From the NCBI GenBank assembly GCA_023391275.1, contig JAEWBE010000009.1, positions 1 to 64,000 of the forward strand: 64,000 nt of DNA. Direction: 5' to 3'. Positions 49,826 through 57,951 of this stretch are shown here, one piece after another. The notes under the pieces are model-generated. The model did not search any database and was not told the origin of the DNA. It saw nothing but the letters and a program-made list of their open reading frames with translations. This DNA is from Bacillota bacterium. Its GTDB lineage: Bacteria; Bacillota; Clostridia; Oscillospirales; Acutalibacteraceae. Numbering within the stretch: position 1 is the stretch's first letter; each line of letters starts with the position of its first letter. The translations under genes were made by a program, and so were the position numbers.

Positions 49826-51106
49826 TCAGTGAAAGCATTTGGCGCCGGGGAAACAGGCGGCTTCGCCAAGATCTTCCTCAATACGCAGAAGCTGGTTGTA
49901 TTTTGCAACGCGTTCGCTTCTGCTTGGCGCCCCGGTTTTGATCTGCCCGGCATTTAAAGCGACAGCCAGATCCGCAATCGTAGTGTCCTCCGTCTCACCG
50001 GAGCGGTGCGAGATTATTGTTGTGTAACCTGCATTGTGAGCCATATTAATCGCATTTAGCGTTTCTGTTAAGGAACCGATTTGATTCAGTTTGATCAAAA
50101 TGGAGTTGCCGCAGTGCAGTCCAATCCCTTTTTGGAGCCGCTCCGTGTTGGTTACGAACAAGTCGTCGCCGACAAGCTGAACCTTATCGCCCAATTCCGT
50201 GGTAAGCTTTTCCCAGCCCTGCCAGTCTTCCTCGCCAAGCGCGTCTTCAATGGAGCGGATAGGGTATTTTTCAACCAGCCCTTTCCAAAATGCGATCAGC
50301 TCGTCTGTAGTGTACGTCTTCTTATGCTTCGGCAGCAGATAGCCGCTTTCGGTTTTCCACTCACTGGAAGCAGGGTCAAGCGCAAGGACAAAATCCTCAC
50401 CCGGTTTGTAGCCTGTCTGTCGTATTGCTTCCAGAATCAGTTCAATTGCTTCTTCGTCCGTTTCCAGATTCGGTGCGTATCCGCCCTCGTCGCCGACGGA
50501 AGTGGAAAGCCCCTTGGCTTTCAGGATGGAGGCGAGTTTATGAAAAACTTCGGCGCACCGGCGCAGGCCTTCCTTAAAAGACGGAGCACCAACCGGCATG
50601 ATCATGAATTCCTGAATATCCACATTGTTTGCCGCATGCGCGCCGCCGTTCAGAATGTTCATCATCGGGACGGGAAGCGTTTGAGCGTTTACGCCGCCGA
50701 TAAAACGGTAAAGGGGAAGATGCAGCGCGTTGGCTCCCGCCCGGGCCGCCGCCAGGGAAACAGCCAGAATCGCGTTTGCACCGAGCGAAGATTTATCTTT
50801 GGTACCGTCCGTTTCAATCAGCTTGCGATCAATTTCCGCGGTATTGGTGCTGTCAAGACCTGTTATCGTCGCTGCGATAACGGTATTAATATTTTCAACT
50901 GCTTTGGTAACTCCTTTTCCGCCGTACCGGGCAGCATCCCCGTCACGCAGCTCCAATGCCTCGAATGAGCCGGTGGATGCCCCGCTAGGCGCAGCGCTTC
51001 GTCCGATGACACCATTTTCAAGGACTACCTCCGTCTCTACGGTCGGGTTTCCCCTGGAATCTAATATTTCTCTGCCGATTACACGTTTGATGCTGAAATC
51101 CGACAT
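49826..51106 (-). CDS. eno: Enolase
   Basis: Glycolytic enzyme, 2-phosphoglycerate to phosphoenolpyruvate, 426 aa. Motifs: SIKRVIGREILDSRGNPTVE, GASTGSFEALELRDGD, metal ligands in ALDPASSEW and GDDLFVTN, SHRSGETEDTTIADLAV. The start is ATG 51106 with AAGAAGGTG six bases upstream; the open frame to 51187 is rejected. Its own promoter is upstream. Confidence 0.97.
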   Translation of the reverse strand: MSDFSIKRVIGREILDSRGNPTVETEVVLENGVIGRSAAPSGASTGSFEALELRDGDAARYGGKGVTKAVENINTVIAATITGLDSTNTAEIDRKLIETDGTKDKSSLGANAILAVSLAAARAGANALHLPLYRFIGGVNAQTLPVPMMNILNGGAHAANNVDIQEFMIMPVGAPSFKEGLRRCAEVFHKLASILKAKGLSTSVGDEGGYAPNLETDEEAIELILEAIRQTGYKPGEDFVLALDPASSEWKTESGYLLPKHKKTYTTDELIAFWKGLVEKYPIRSIEDALGEEDWQGWEKLTTELGDKVQLVGDDLFVTNTERLQKGIGLHCGNSILIKLNQIGSLTETLNAINMAHNAGYTTIISHRSGETEDTTIADLAVALNAGQIKTGAPSRSERVAKYNQLLRIEEDLGEAACFPGAKCFH

Positions 51107-51177
51107 ACATGACACCTTCTTATCAATATTTATATTGTTTCGTTTGAACAGGTAAGCTATTGCTAACTTACGATATA

Positions 51178-51206
51178 AGAGTAACACGGTTTACAGAATT
51201 TGTCAA
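51178..51206 (-). promoter_or_regulatory. Sigma-A promoter of eno
   Basis: Minus strand: TTGACA (51206-51201), 17-base spacer, TACTCT (51183-51178). Confidence 0.75.
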
Positions 51207-51451
51207 TCAAAATCTGTAAACATTTTTTCCCGAAAAGACTGTTCTATGCCTTGTTATTTAATATATCACCCATCTTTCTGCCTAAGCGGTCATAACCTCC
51301 TTTGTAATGGAAGGGGATCGCAGTTCAGCTGGAATGGATGCTGTGCCAAAATCAAAAAAATTAAGTTGTGCGCCTTCTTCTGTCATTGGCAATTTAACCT
51401 TTTTTTAGGAATAGAAATTGCATGGAAAATGTTAACAATCACTGTTTTGGG
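51207..51451. other. Intergenic stretch between divergent eno and lysozyme genes
   Basis: No open frame with a ribosome binding site and no strong stem found in this stretch. It may hold operators, but I cannot point to one. Confidence 0.4.
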
Positions 51452-51480
51452 TTGATAAATGTCATATTTTGGCGTATAAT
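51452..51480 (+). promoter_or_regulatory. Sigma-A promoter of the SH3b-lysozyme gene
   Basis: TTGATA (51452-51457), 17-base spacer, TATAAT (51475-51480). The spacer contains TGTCATATTTTGGCG, a motif seen again near other envelope and motility promoters in the window. Confidence 0.75.
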
Positions 51481-51550
51481 TAAAATAATAATTTCAACTA
51501 TTAGTATTTTTATCTAAGAATATAAAATATCGGAGAAAATATTGGAGTGA

Positions 51551-54322
51551 ATGAATTTGAATCGATTAAAGCGAATTGTTTTGGGGGCGGTTTCCCTTAT
51601 CTGTGCCGCCGCGGTCACAGTAACTTTTTTTCCTCCGGTTTCTGTTGCGGCCGCTGTAACCGCCACCACAAAGGACTATTTAAACCTGCGCGAGGGTGCG
51701 GGAACTGATAAAAAGGTAATCCTGACGCTTAGCAAAGGTGTTTCCGTTACTGTTCTTGACAGTTCCAACGCCGCGTGGGCAAAGGTGCAGACAGCAAGCG
51801 GAAAACAGGGCTATTGCAGTAAGCAGTATTTGAATTTTTCGGGATCATTGCCCAATTCCCTCGGAACAACGACGGGCTCCGGAACGCCTTTAACCGGGAA
51901 CACCGCGGTGACGACTTCGGCTTTGAATATGCGCAGCGGTGCGGGTACAACCTATTCAATTGTTGTTACACTGAGCAAAGGGGCGTCCGTCAAGGTAATT
52001 GATGCTTCCAACGCACAGTGGACGAAAGTGCAGACCGCCGATGGAAAACAGGGCTATTGCAGCAAACAATATCTGCAGTTTTCGTCAACAGGTTCAACTG
52101 CCACACCCGGTTCCGGTTCTTCTGGTTCATCCACGGCAGTCACGACGGATTATCTGAATCTGCGGCAGGGTGCGGGTACAAACTATAAGGTGGTAGTTAC
52201 TCTTAGCAAGGGGATTACTCTTACTGTTTTGGACAATACCAATGCGCAATGGACGAAAGTGCAAACTTCCGATGGAAAACAGGGCTATTGCAGCAAGCAA
52301 TATCTTAAAATTTCAGGTTCCTCCACAACTCCGGCCACGACGACTCCCGCTACAACAACCCCAACTACGACGACTCCGAATACTACCGCAATGACGGGAA
52401 TAACAACGTCATCGCTCAATGTACGCAGCGGCGCCGGTACAAATTATGGCGTTGTGGTCACGCTTTCCAAGGGTACCACGGTCACAGTGCTGGATAACTC
52501 GAATGCCGCGTGGGCAAAAGTCAGGACTTCGGCCGGCAAGGAAGGGTATTGCTCGAAGGAATTCCTTACCGTAAGCCAAACGGGTACAGGCGCCGGAACA
52601 AATACGGGTACGGATACAAACACCGGAACAGACACGAATACGGGGACAGGGACGGATACAAACACCGGGACGGACACAAATACAGGGACTGGTACGGATA
52701 CAAATACCGGTACGGACACAGGGGATACCGGTACAGATCATACCATTACTGGCGCCAGTGTCACGGCGGACATGCTCAGGCTGCGGGAGCAGCCAAACGC
52801 CACCAGCCAGGTTCTGGCCAATCTGCCGAGCGGCTCCAGTCTTACAGTACTTGATGCTTCGGATTCCGCATGGATTAAGGTACAGACTTCCGGTGGGTTG
52901 ACCGGCTATGTCAGTGCCGAATTTGTCAAAATTCATTACTCAGATGAATCCACCGATACGAGTTTGCTTTCTCTCTCCACTTCATCTCAAAGTATTCCCG
53001 CAGGTAAGACGCTTTACATACAGGCGACAATTTCCCCAAGCGGAACTTACATTAACTGGACAAGCAGCAATTCAGCCGTTGCGACTGTTTCAAACGGCTA
53101 TGTTTATGCGGTGTCCAAAGGAACCGCTGTAATTACGGCGTCTTCCGGAACTTATCATGCAGCATGCAATGTTACCGTGACGGATGCCGAACCGGTCAAG
53201 ACGGCGTTTGCCTCGCCGAATATTGCAAGCACAGGGGCGACGGTTACATTAACCGCTGTAACGGATTCCACCCGTGACGGCGTAAACTTTGTCATCACTT
53301 TGCCCAACGGCAGCACACGCACGGTGACTGCCGGTTCCTTCACGGCTGAAACCATGCTGGACACAACCGTGAAAAAATGGACTGCCACGACTGTTTTCGA
53401 TACCGCCGGAACATATTCGTTTACCGCGTATTCTTCCTTAAACGGCAGTATGAGCACAACTGGTTACACCACGAATGCTTATGTTTCCGCACAGCAGAAT
53501 TTTACTACAACAACAAGTGAGCAACGCAGGGTCAGCGACCAGATGATTACGCTGATTGCGAATTGGGAAGGTTACCGCGCTGCGGTTTACGCCGACCAGC
53601 TTACTGCCAATCAGGTACCGACTATTGGTTATGGCTGCACCTTCGGCGCCAACGCGGTCTTTTACAACAATATGACCGAAACGGAAGCATGGTCGATGCT
53701 TGTCAATAAAATCAACAATTCTTCTTATACCACGGAATTAAATAAGATGATACAGGCAAACCACTTCCTGATGAGCCAGAATCAGGCCGACTGTTTAATC
53801 AGTTTCGCTTATAATGTGGGCGCGGGTTACTTCAACAGCACTTCTGAAATGGATTTCAGAACAATTATGAAAAATGCGGTTGTACCGCCGAATCTTGTCA
53901 GCGGTACGCTTCCGGCCACGGTCACAAAAGATACTTTAGTTATGGAGCAGCCTGATTTTACCGGTACGCAGGTTTGCAGCATTGCCAACGGTGCTTCGGT
54001 CACGGTAACCGATTGGAATTTCAGCGATACCCACAACGGATGGTACAAAGTGACCCTTGCCGACGGCAGCTCGGGCTGGGTGAACTCCGGTTATGTCCAT
54101 CTTACTGATTCCGATTCGCTGGTGCATGACCTGAACTACACCAATGCTTATGCGTTCGGTACGGATTTGATCCGCTGGAATCAGGCGGGCGGAAAATTCT
54201 ATACCGGTTTGTTCTACCGCCGTCTGGGTGAAGTCAACGTTTACAATTACGGTGACTACAGCGCGGTGCGGAATAATAAATACAATTACACCTATCCAAG
54301 CGGTGCTGCCGGACTGGATTAA
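51551..54322 (+). CDS. Secreted multi-SH3b cell-wall lysozyme (GH24) with nested SH3b domain
   Basis: 923 aa, probable peptidoglycan hydrolase. Signal peptide at 1-35. SH3b domains at about 37-96, 118-177, 197-255, 283-341 and 402-460, each with LN[LMV]RxGAGT and GYCSKxxL. A Thr/Gly/Asp/Asn repeat linker lies at about 342-400. A Big_2-like domain (470-545) and a second Ig-like domain (548-648) follow. The GH24 domain begins at about 658: ANWEGYRAAVYADQ and TIGYGCTFG supply catalytic Glu, Asp and Thr; SFAYNVGAGYF follows. Its C-terminal part (RWNQAGGKFYTGLFYRRLGEV) is at about 880, after a sixth SH3b domain inserted at 790-855. It may bind its own cell wall. Ends in a strong terminator. Confidence 0.9.
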   Translation: MNLNRLKRIVLGAVSLICAAAVTVTFFPPVSVAAAVTATTKDYLNLREGAGTDKKVILTLSKGVSVTVLDSSNAAWAKVQTASGKQGYCSKQYLNFSGSLPNSLGTTTGSGTPLTGNTAVTTSALNMRSGAGTTYSIVVTLSKGASVKVIDASNAQWTKVQTADGKQGYCSKQYLQFSSTGSTATPGSGSSGSSTAVTTDYLNLRQGAGTNYKVVVTLSKGITLTVLDNTNAQWTKVQTSDGKQGYCSKQYLKISGSSTTPATTTPATTTPTTTTPNTTAMTGITTSSLNVRSGAGTNYGVVVTLSKGTTVTVLDNSNAAWAKVRTSAGKEGYCSKEFLTVSQTGTGAGTNTGTDTNTGTDTNTGTGTDTNTGTDTNTGTGTDTNTGTDTGDTGTDHTITGASVTADMLRLREQPNATSQVLANLPSGSSLTVLDASDSAWIKVQTSGGLTGYVSAEFVKIHYSDESTDTSLLSLSTSSQSIPAGKTLYIQATISPSGTYINWTSSNSAVATVSNGYVYAVSKGTAVITASSGTYHAACNVTVTDAEPVKTAFASPNIASTGATVTLTAVTDSTRDGVNFVITLPNGSTRTVTAGSFTAETMLDTTVKKWTATTVFDTAGTYSFTAYSSLNGSMSTTGYTTNAYVSAQQNFTTTTSEQRRVSDQMITLIANWEGYRAAVYADQLTANQVPTIGYGCTFGANAVFYNNMTETEAWSMLVNKINNSSYTTELNKMIQANHFLMSQNQADCLISFAYNVGAGYFNSTSEMDFRTIMKNAVVPPNLVSGTLPATVTKDTLVMEQPDFTGTQVCSIANGASVTVTDWNFSDTHNGWYKVTLADGSSGWVNSGYVHLTDSDSLVHDLNYTNAYAFGTDLIRWNQAGGKFYTGLFYRRLGEVNVYNYGDYSAVRNNKYNYTYPSGAAGLD
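52585..52735 (+). repeat. Coding tandem repeat (TGTDTN linker)
   Basis: Imperfect copies of a 12 to 24-base unit (ACGGATACAAACACCGGAAC type) encoding TGTDTNTG. It is translated as the flexible linker between SH3b domains 4 and 5 and may change in copy number by slippage. Confidence 0.8.
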
Positions 54323-54380
54323 GCGGGAACTGTGCTGGATAGAAAAAGACCTAATACATAACATTCTGCAATGAAGCAAC

Positions 54381-54407
54381 AAAGGCCGCTCAGCGAGAGC
54401 GGCCTTT
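54381..54407. terminator. Terminator after the lysozyme gene
   Basis: AAAGGCCGCTC, loop AGCG, AGAGCGGCCTTT, followed by ATTTG. On the minus strand a T-rich stretch also follows, so it may serve the small minus-strand frame at 54429. Confidence 0.85.
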
Positions 54408-54428
54408 ATTTGCGTATGCGTATGTGTA

Positions 54429-54563
54429 CTATTCGGTTCCTGCAACCGCCAAATCGCATGCATACAGCGGATGGTATAAGCAACCGTGACGGGCGACAGC
54501 GTGGACCGGGCGAATGACCGTCTTGGTATTCCTTGCAAGGGATTTGATATCGTTTAATTCCAT
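54429..54563 (-). CDS. Possible 44-aa small protein gene
   Basis: Frame MELNDIKSLARNTKTVIRPV...ACDLAVAGTE, ending in TAG 22 bases before a terminator stem usable on this strand. No ribosome binding site is evident and I recognise no family. It could be the remnant of a longer gene; the frame extends to a GTG at 54632. The rest of 54408-54660 shows nothing else. Confidence 0.3.
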   Translation of the reverse strand: MELNDIKSLARNTKTVIRPVHAVARHGCLYHPLYACDLAVAGTE

Positions 54564-54655
54564 GTTAAAAAGGGGATGGGGTGCCGGTTTCAGCAGACAG
54601 GCAGTGCGAGCGCCGCTGTCTTGGAATTTCACATGTAAGCTTAATATATCTGTTG

Positions 54656-54693
54656 AAAAAGCAAGAGGGCGGCAAGCTTTCGCCTGCCGCCCC
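54656..54693 (-). terminator. Terminator of the flagellin gene
   Basis: Minus strand: GGGCGGCAGGC pairs with GCTTGCCGCCC around a short loop, then TCTTGCTTTTT. Confidence 0.75.
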
Positions 54694-54727
54694 CGGAGGA
54701 TATATAATTGAGTTAAAAAGATAAGAA

Positions 54728-56773
54728 TTACTGTAAGAGCTTGAGGATGCTCTGCGGCTGGGTGTTTGCCTGTGCGAGCATGGACTGTGCGGCCTGAGCA
54801 AGAACGTTGTTCTTGGTCATTTCCATCATTTCCTTCGCCATGTCAACGTCACGGATACGGCTTTCAGCGGAAGTTAAGTTCTCACTGGTGGTACCCAAGT
54901 TGTTCACGGTGTGCTCAAGTCTGTTCTGCAGTGCGCCAAGGTCAGCTCTTGTGCCGGAAACCTGATTGATTGCGTCGTCAATCGTAGCAATAGCAGCATT
55001 TGCGCCAATTTGTGTTGAGACATCAACATTCTTAAGGCCCAAGCCTTCTGTACTCATATTGTCAATGTTCAGAGTAACGATCTGGTCTTGGGAGCTGTTT
55101 GCACCGATCTGGAAGGTAATGCCCTTTGTGGGGATTTTAACACTATCGTCTGTTGCTTTAGGGGTATAAGTAATTGCTACGTCTGCTTTCAAAGCAGCAG
55201 CAGTTGTGGTGGGATCCTTCGCCTCGAAGCTCAATGCACCATCGGTAATAGTAGGTGAGTTAAAAGCAAAAGTGCTGGTATTTCTGTTTAATGCGTCAAC
55301 TAAAGCCGTATTACCATCGGCGCCTTCTGTTGGGATCAGAATCTGATTCTTTGCCACAGCAGGGTCGGTATCCAGTGCGGTTACAACCGTCAATTTAACG
55401 CTGCTTGCACCGCTGCCAATGGTAAGTGAATCGCCTGTCTTTACCTGAGACCAGTCAATTTTTAAAGTAGCGGTTGCGTTCTTTGCGGCGGCAGCTGTGC
55501 TGGTTGTACCCTGTACATTTGTTACATCCGACAGTCTTCCGGTTCCGGTAACGGACGGATCATCCAGAGCAGTGGTACCCGAGCCTGCAGCAGATGCGGT
55601 AAGGGTAACTGTAACGCCATCCGTACCTACGACTGCGTCTTCATAACCTGCCAAAGCTCCTACTGAGCCCCCACCTGCAGTGACAACAGCGGCATTGGAT
55701 GAGCCATCGGTCAAGGCTGCGGCAATTGCGGCTGCCTGATCTGCTGCAGTGGAAGCAAGGCCCAGGTTAATCTTGTAGTCAGCGTCGGTTGGAGCGGTAG
55801 TATCGGTACCGTCTGCAAACACGAATGTTTTGCCGCCGACTGTCAGCGTGTCACCGTTTTTGAACGGGGTAGAAACTTTGAAGCTTAACTGGGACGTTGT
55901 GTCGGTAGTACTGGTTCCGGTTACGCCGTTTGCCGCTACTGATGTCGCGCCGGCACTGTTTCCAAATACCAAAGCAGTTTTATCGAAATCAGCGGTAGCC
56001 AATGTTCCGGCTGATTGTGCAGTTAAGGTCAGTGTTGTGCCAGTGGCAACAGCCTTGTAATATACGTCGCCAATCTTAGAGCCCGCATTACTGTTAGCCC
56101 CATTGATAGCGGTAGCTAAAGCAGTAGCGTCAGCATCTGTTAGCGGGCCACCATCAGCATGTCCGCCTGCTGTTAATGTAAGAGCACTGTCGGAACCGAT
56201 TGTCAGAGTCAAATCAGAGGCACCGGTAGTCCACGTAGCTGCAGAAAGGTCAACTGTAATTGTTGCGGCGGTTGAACCTGCGGTCGAATTGTCAACTTTC
56301 TCTGTTGTTTTTACATCGCCGACAACCGGTGTGGCAGCGGCGGCCTTTGCCTGAGTGCCATCCAACAGATTCGTTTTATTGAAGTTAGTGGATGTGGAAA
56401 TTCTGTCGATTTCACTTTTCAGGGAGTCGACTTCCTTCTGAATGTTATCACGGTCAACATCATCCTGATAGGTGCCATTGGAAGACTGGGTAGCAAGCTC
56501 TTTCATTCTCTGCAGAATGGAAGCGGTCTCATTCAGCGCGCCTTCAGCGGTTTGAACCAGCGAAATACCGTCGTTTGCGTTGTTGGTTGCCTGGTCGAGT
56601 CCGCGGATCTGGCCACGCATTTTTTCGGAAATTGCAAGGCCGGCAGCGTCGTCGCCCGCACGGTTGATTCTGTAGCCGGAAGACAGTTTTTCAAGGTTCT
56701 TGCTGACAGCATCGTTGTTGATGCCCAATTGCCTGTTTGCATTTAAAGCGGCAATATTGTGTTGAATACGCAT
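54728..56773 (-). CDS. hag: Flagellin with large modular central region
   Basis: Flagellar filament subunit, 681 aa, exported by the flagellar type III system. Residues 1-145 are the conserved D0/D1 N-terminus (MRIQHNIAALNANRQLG, LSSGYRINRAGDDAAGLAISEKMRGQ). The last 115 residues are the conserved C-terminus (GTRADLGALQNRLEHTVNNL, ESRIRDVDMAKEMMEMTKNN, ILKLLQ). The variable centre (about 150-565) is far longer than in minimal flagellins. It contains three similar modules with GDxLTIG-type strands and an AxAxALN helix. CAGGAGG precedes the ATG. The leader has a sigma-28 promoter and a CsrA-type hairpin. Confidence 0.96.
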   Translation of the reverse strand: MRIQHNIAALNANRQLGINNDAVSKNLEKLSSGYRINRAGDDAAGLAISEKMRGQIRGLDQATNNANDGISLVQTAEGALNETASILQRMKELATQSSNGTYQDDVDRDNIQKEVDSLKSEIDRISTSTNFNKTNLLDGTQAKAAAATPVVGDVKTTEKVDNSTAGSTAATITVDLSAATWTTGASDLTLTIGSDSALTLTAGGHADGGPLTDADATALATAINGANSNAGSKIGDVYYKAVATGTTLTLTAQSAGTLATADFDKTALVFGNSAGATSVAANGVTGTSTTDTTSQLSFKVSTPFKNGDTLTVGGKTFVFADGTDTTAPTDADYKINLGLASTAADQAAAIAAALTDGSSNAAVVTAGGGSVGALAGYEDAVVGTDGVTVTLTASAAGSGTTALDDPSVTGTGRLSDVTNVQGTTSTAAAAKNATATLKIDWSQVKTGDSLTIGSGASSVKLTVVTALDTDPAVAKNQILIPTEGADGNTALVDALNRNTSTFAFNSPTITDGALSFEAKDPTTTAAALKADVAITYTPKATDDSVKIPTKGITFQIGANSSQDQIVTLNIDNMSTEGLGLKNVDVSTQIGANAAIATIDDAINQVSGTRADLGALQNRLEHTVNNLGTTSENLTSAESRIRDVDMAKEMMEMTKNNVLAQAAQSMLAQANTQPQSILKLLQ

Positions 56774-56802
56774 AATTTTTTCCTCCTGAATTTTGTTTAG
56801 TG

Positions 56803-56826
56803 CGCGCGGCTGAATGCCGTCGCGCC
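56803..56826 (-). promoter_or_regulatory. GC-rich hairpin in the flagellin leader
   Basis: GCGCG-A-CGGC pairs with GCCG-CGCGC (one bulged A), loop ATTCA, between the CsrA-type hairpin and the ribosome binding site. A third stem (CCCGC/GCGGG, about 56880-56909) lies further up the leader. They may set the folding of the leader RNA. Confidence 0.5.
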
Positions 56827-56833
56827 TTTTTTG

Positions 56834-56855
56834 AAAAGAACTTCCATGTTCTTTT
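56834..56855 (-). promoter_or_regulatory. CsrA-binding hairpin in the flagellin leader
   Basis: On the mRNA: AAAAGAAC, loop AUGGAA, GUUCUUUU. A GGA in the loop of an 8-bp stem is the preferred CsrA target. A second GGA is the ribosome binding site itself (AGGAGGA). With csrA and fliW adjacent, translational control of flagellin by CsrA is a strong inference. Confidence 0.75.
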
Positions 56856-56966
56856 GCTGATGAGATAATGTATCAAATTCCCGCCCCGGCGGGCCCTGCT
56901 AGAGCGGGAAATAATACCGAAACCGATTGGGGTTGCAATTGCTTTACTGTTTTCTCTTACATTTGA

Positions 56967-56995
56967 TATTTCGGCGTAAAATCGGAAAAATTTAG
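56967..56995 (-). promoter_or_regulatory. Sigma-28 (SigD) promoter of flagellin
   Basis: Minus strand: CTAAA (56995-56991), 16-base spacer, CCGAAATA (56974-56967). Close to the Bacillus SigD consensus CTAAA-N16-CCGATAT. It gives a leader of about 185 bases. Confidence 0.82.
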
Positions 56996-57085
56996 GGACA
57001 TTATAAAATATTTATACTTTTATAATCAGAATTTGGTCTGCCGATTGAAGAGTTTCCGCCGGAAGCGTTTCTTACTCTTTTGATT

Positions 57086-57310
57086 CTATTTCAGAAGTTT
57101 TTTGAGCTTATCCAAAGTTTGCTTTTGTGGAAGAACGCTGGCTTCCCGGTTCAGGCTTTGGGTCTCCAGCAATTCTTTGCGCACGATGGGAATTTCCTTC
57201 GGGGCGTTAATGCAGACTTTCGCCCGGTCGCCGCTGATTTCCGAGATAATGATTTCAATATTGTCCCCGATCAGAATGGATTCGGAGACTTTTCGGCTGA
57301 TGACTAGCAC
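57086..57310 (-). CDS. csrA: Carbon storage regulator CsrA
   Basis: RNA-binding translational repressor, 74 aa, starting at GTG 57310 behind GAGGAGG. Core VLVISRKVSESILIGDNIEIIISEISGDRAKVCINAPKEIPIVRKEL matches CsrA. The tail of about 20 residues (LKKLLK end) fits the motile Firmicutes form. FliW binds CsrA and relieves repression of flagellin. It follows fliW with 13 bases between them. Confidence 0.94.
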   Translation of the reverse strand: MLVISRKVSESILIGDNIEIIISEISGDRAKVCINAPKEIPIVRKELLETQSLNREASVLPQKQTLDKLKKLLK

Positions 57311-57323
57311 AAAAATGCCTCCT

Positions 57324-57755
57324 CTATTCCTTATTTTCGAACAGTCTGTAACGAATGGGATAATCCGAATCCTCCAGAATAACCTGCTTGGCCTTTTTTG
57401 TATTGATGTCGATGACAATCGGGGCTTTCAGATTTACGACGGATTCGGTGAGCTCCGGCCTGATTACCGCAATAGCCAAAAAGCAAAGGTCGGTCGCATC
57501 CGTTTCTTCGAAGTATTCCAAATCCCGTTTAGAAAGGACGGGATTGTAGCTGGCCAGAATGGTGTACGGGTCCACGACAATAAAGGACGGGATGTCGGAC
57601 CCGGCGGCCTCCAGGCTCCAGATAATGTTGTTTTCATCCTCATGGTACAGCAGGTATTCGTGAATATCCTCAAAACCCAAAATGCCTTCCTGAAAATGAA
57701 TGATGTTCTGCCCGTTTTCCTGGGGAATTTGTGCCTCCGCCTGATTTGTGTCCAT
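57324..57755 (-). CDS. fliW: Flagellar assembly factor FliW
   Basis: Binds CsrA and free flagellin, 143 aa from ATG 57755 (GGAGG 7 bases upstream; the frame is open to 57770). Motifs IIHFQEGILGFEDIHEYLL, IPSFIVVDPYTIL, LCFLAIAVIRPELTESVVNLKAPIVID match FliW. It is read just before csrA, as in Bacillus. Confidence 0.94.
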   Translation of the reverse strand: MDTNQAEAQIPQENGQNIIHFQEGILGFEDIHEYLLYHEDENNIIWSLEAAGSDIPSFIVVDPYTILASYNPVLSKRDLEYFEETDATDLCFLAIAVIRPELTESVVNLKAPIVIDINTKKAKQVILEDSDYPIRYRLFENKE

Positions 57756-57951
57756 TGCGGGCCTCCTCAATTTTATAAATTTATTGCAAAAACAGACTCT
57801 GCGGGAGAGGCTGAAAAACTTTTACGCCATATTTTGCTGTTTTAGTGCCATATAGTATAATAATAGAATAAATTATTCCATATATTGATAAAATATTCCT
57901 CTTATTTACTTTTATGAGATTTCATTTTAATAGAAGCAGGGTATTATTTCA

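Noticed and set aside
50081..50968. 295-codon plus-strand frame inside eno
   Set aside because: Antisense shadow of the enolase gene, which has complete motifs.
51207..51550. c-di-GMP or other known riboswitch before the lysozyme gene
   Set aside because: No conserved riboswitch core was recognised in this leader or in the flagellar leaders.
52585..52735. CRISPR-like array
   Set aside because: The repeats are short, without unique spacers, and lie in frame inside a coding linker.
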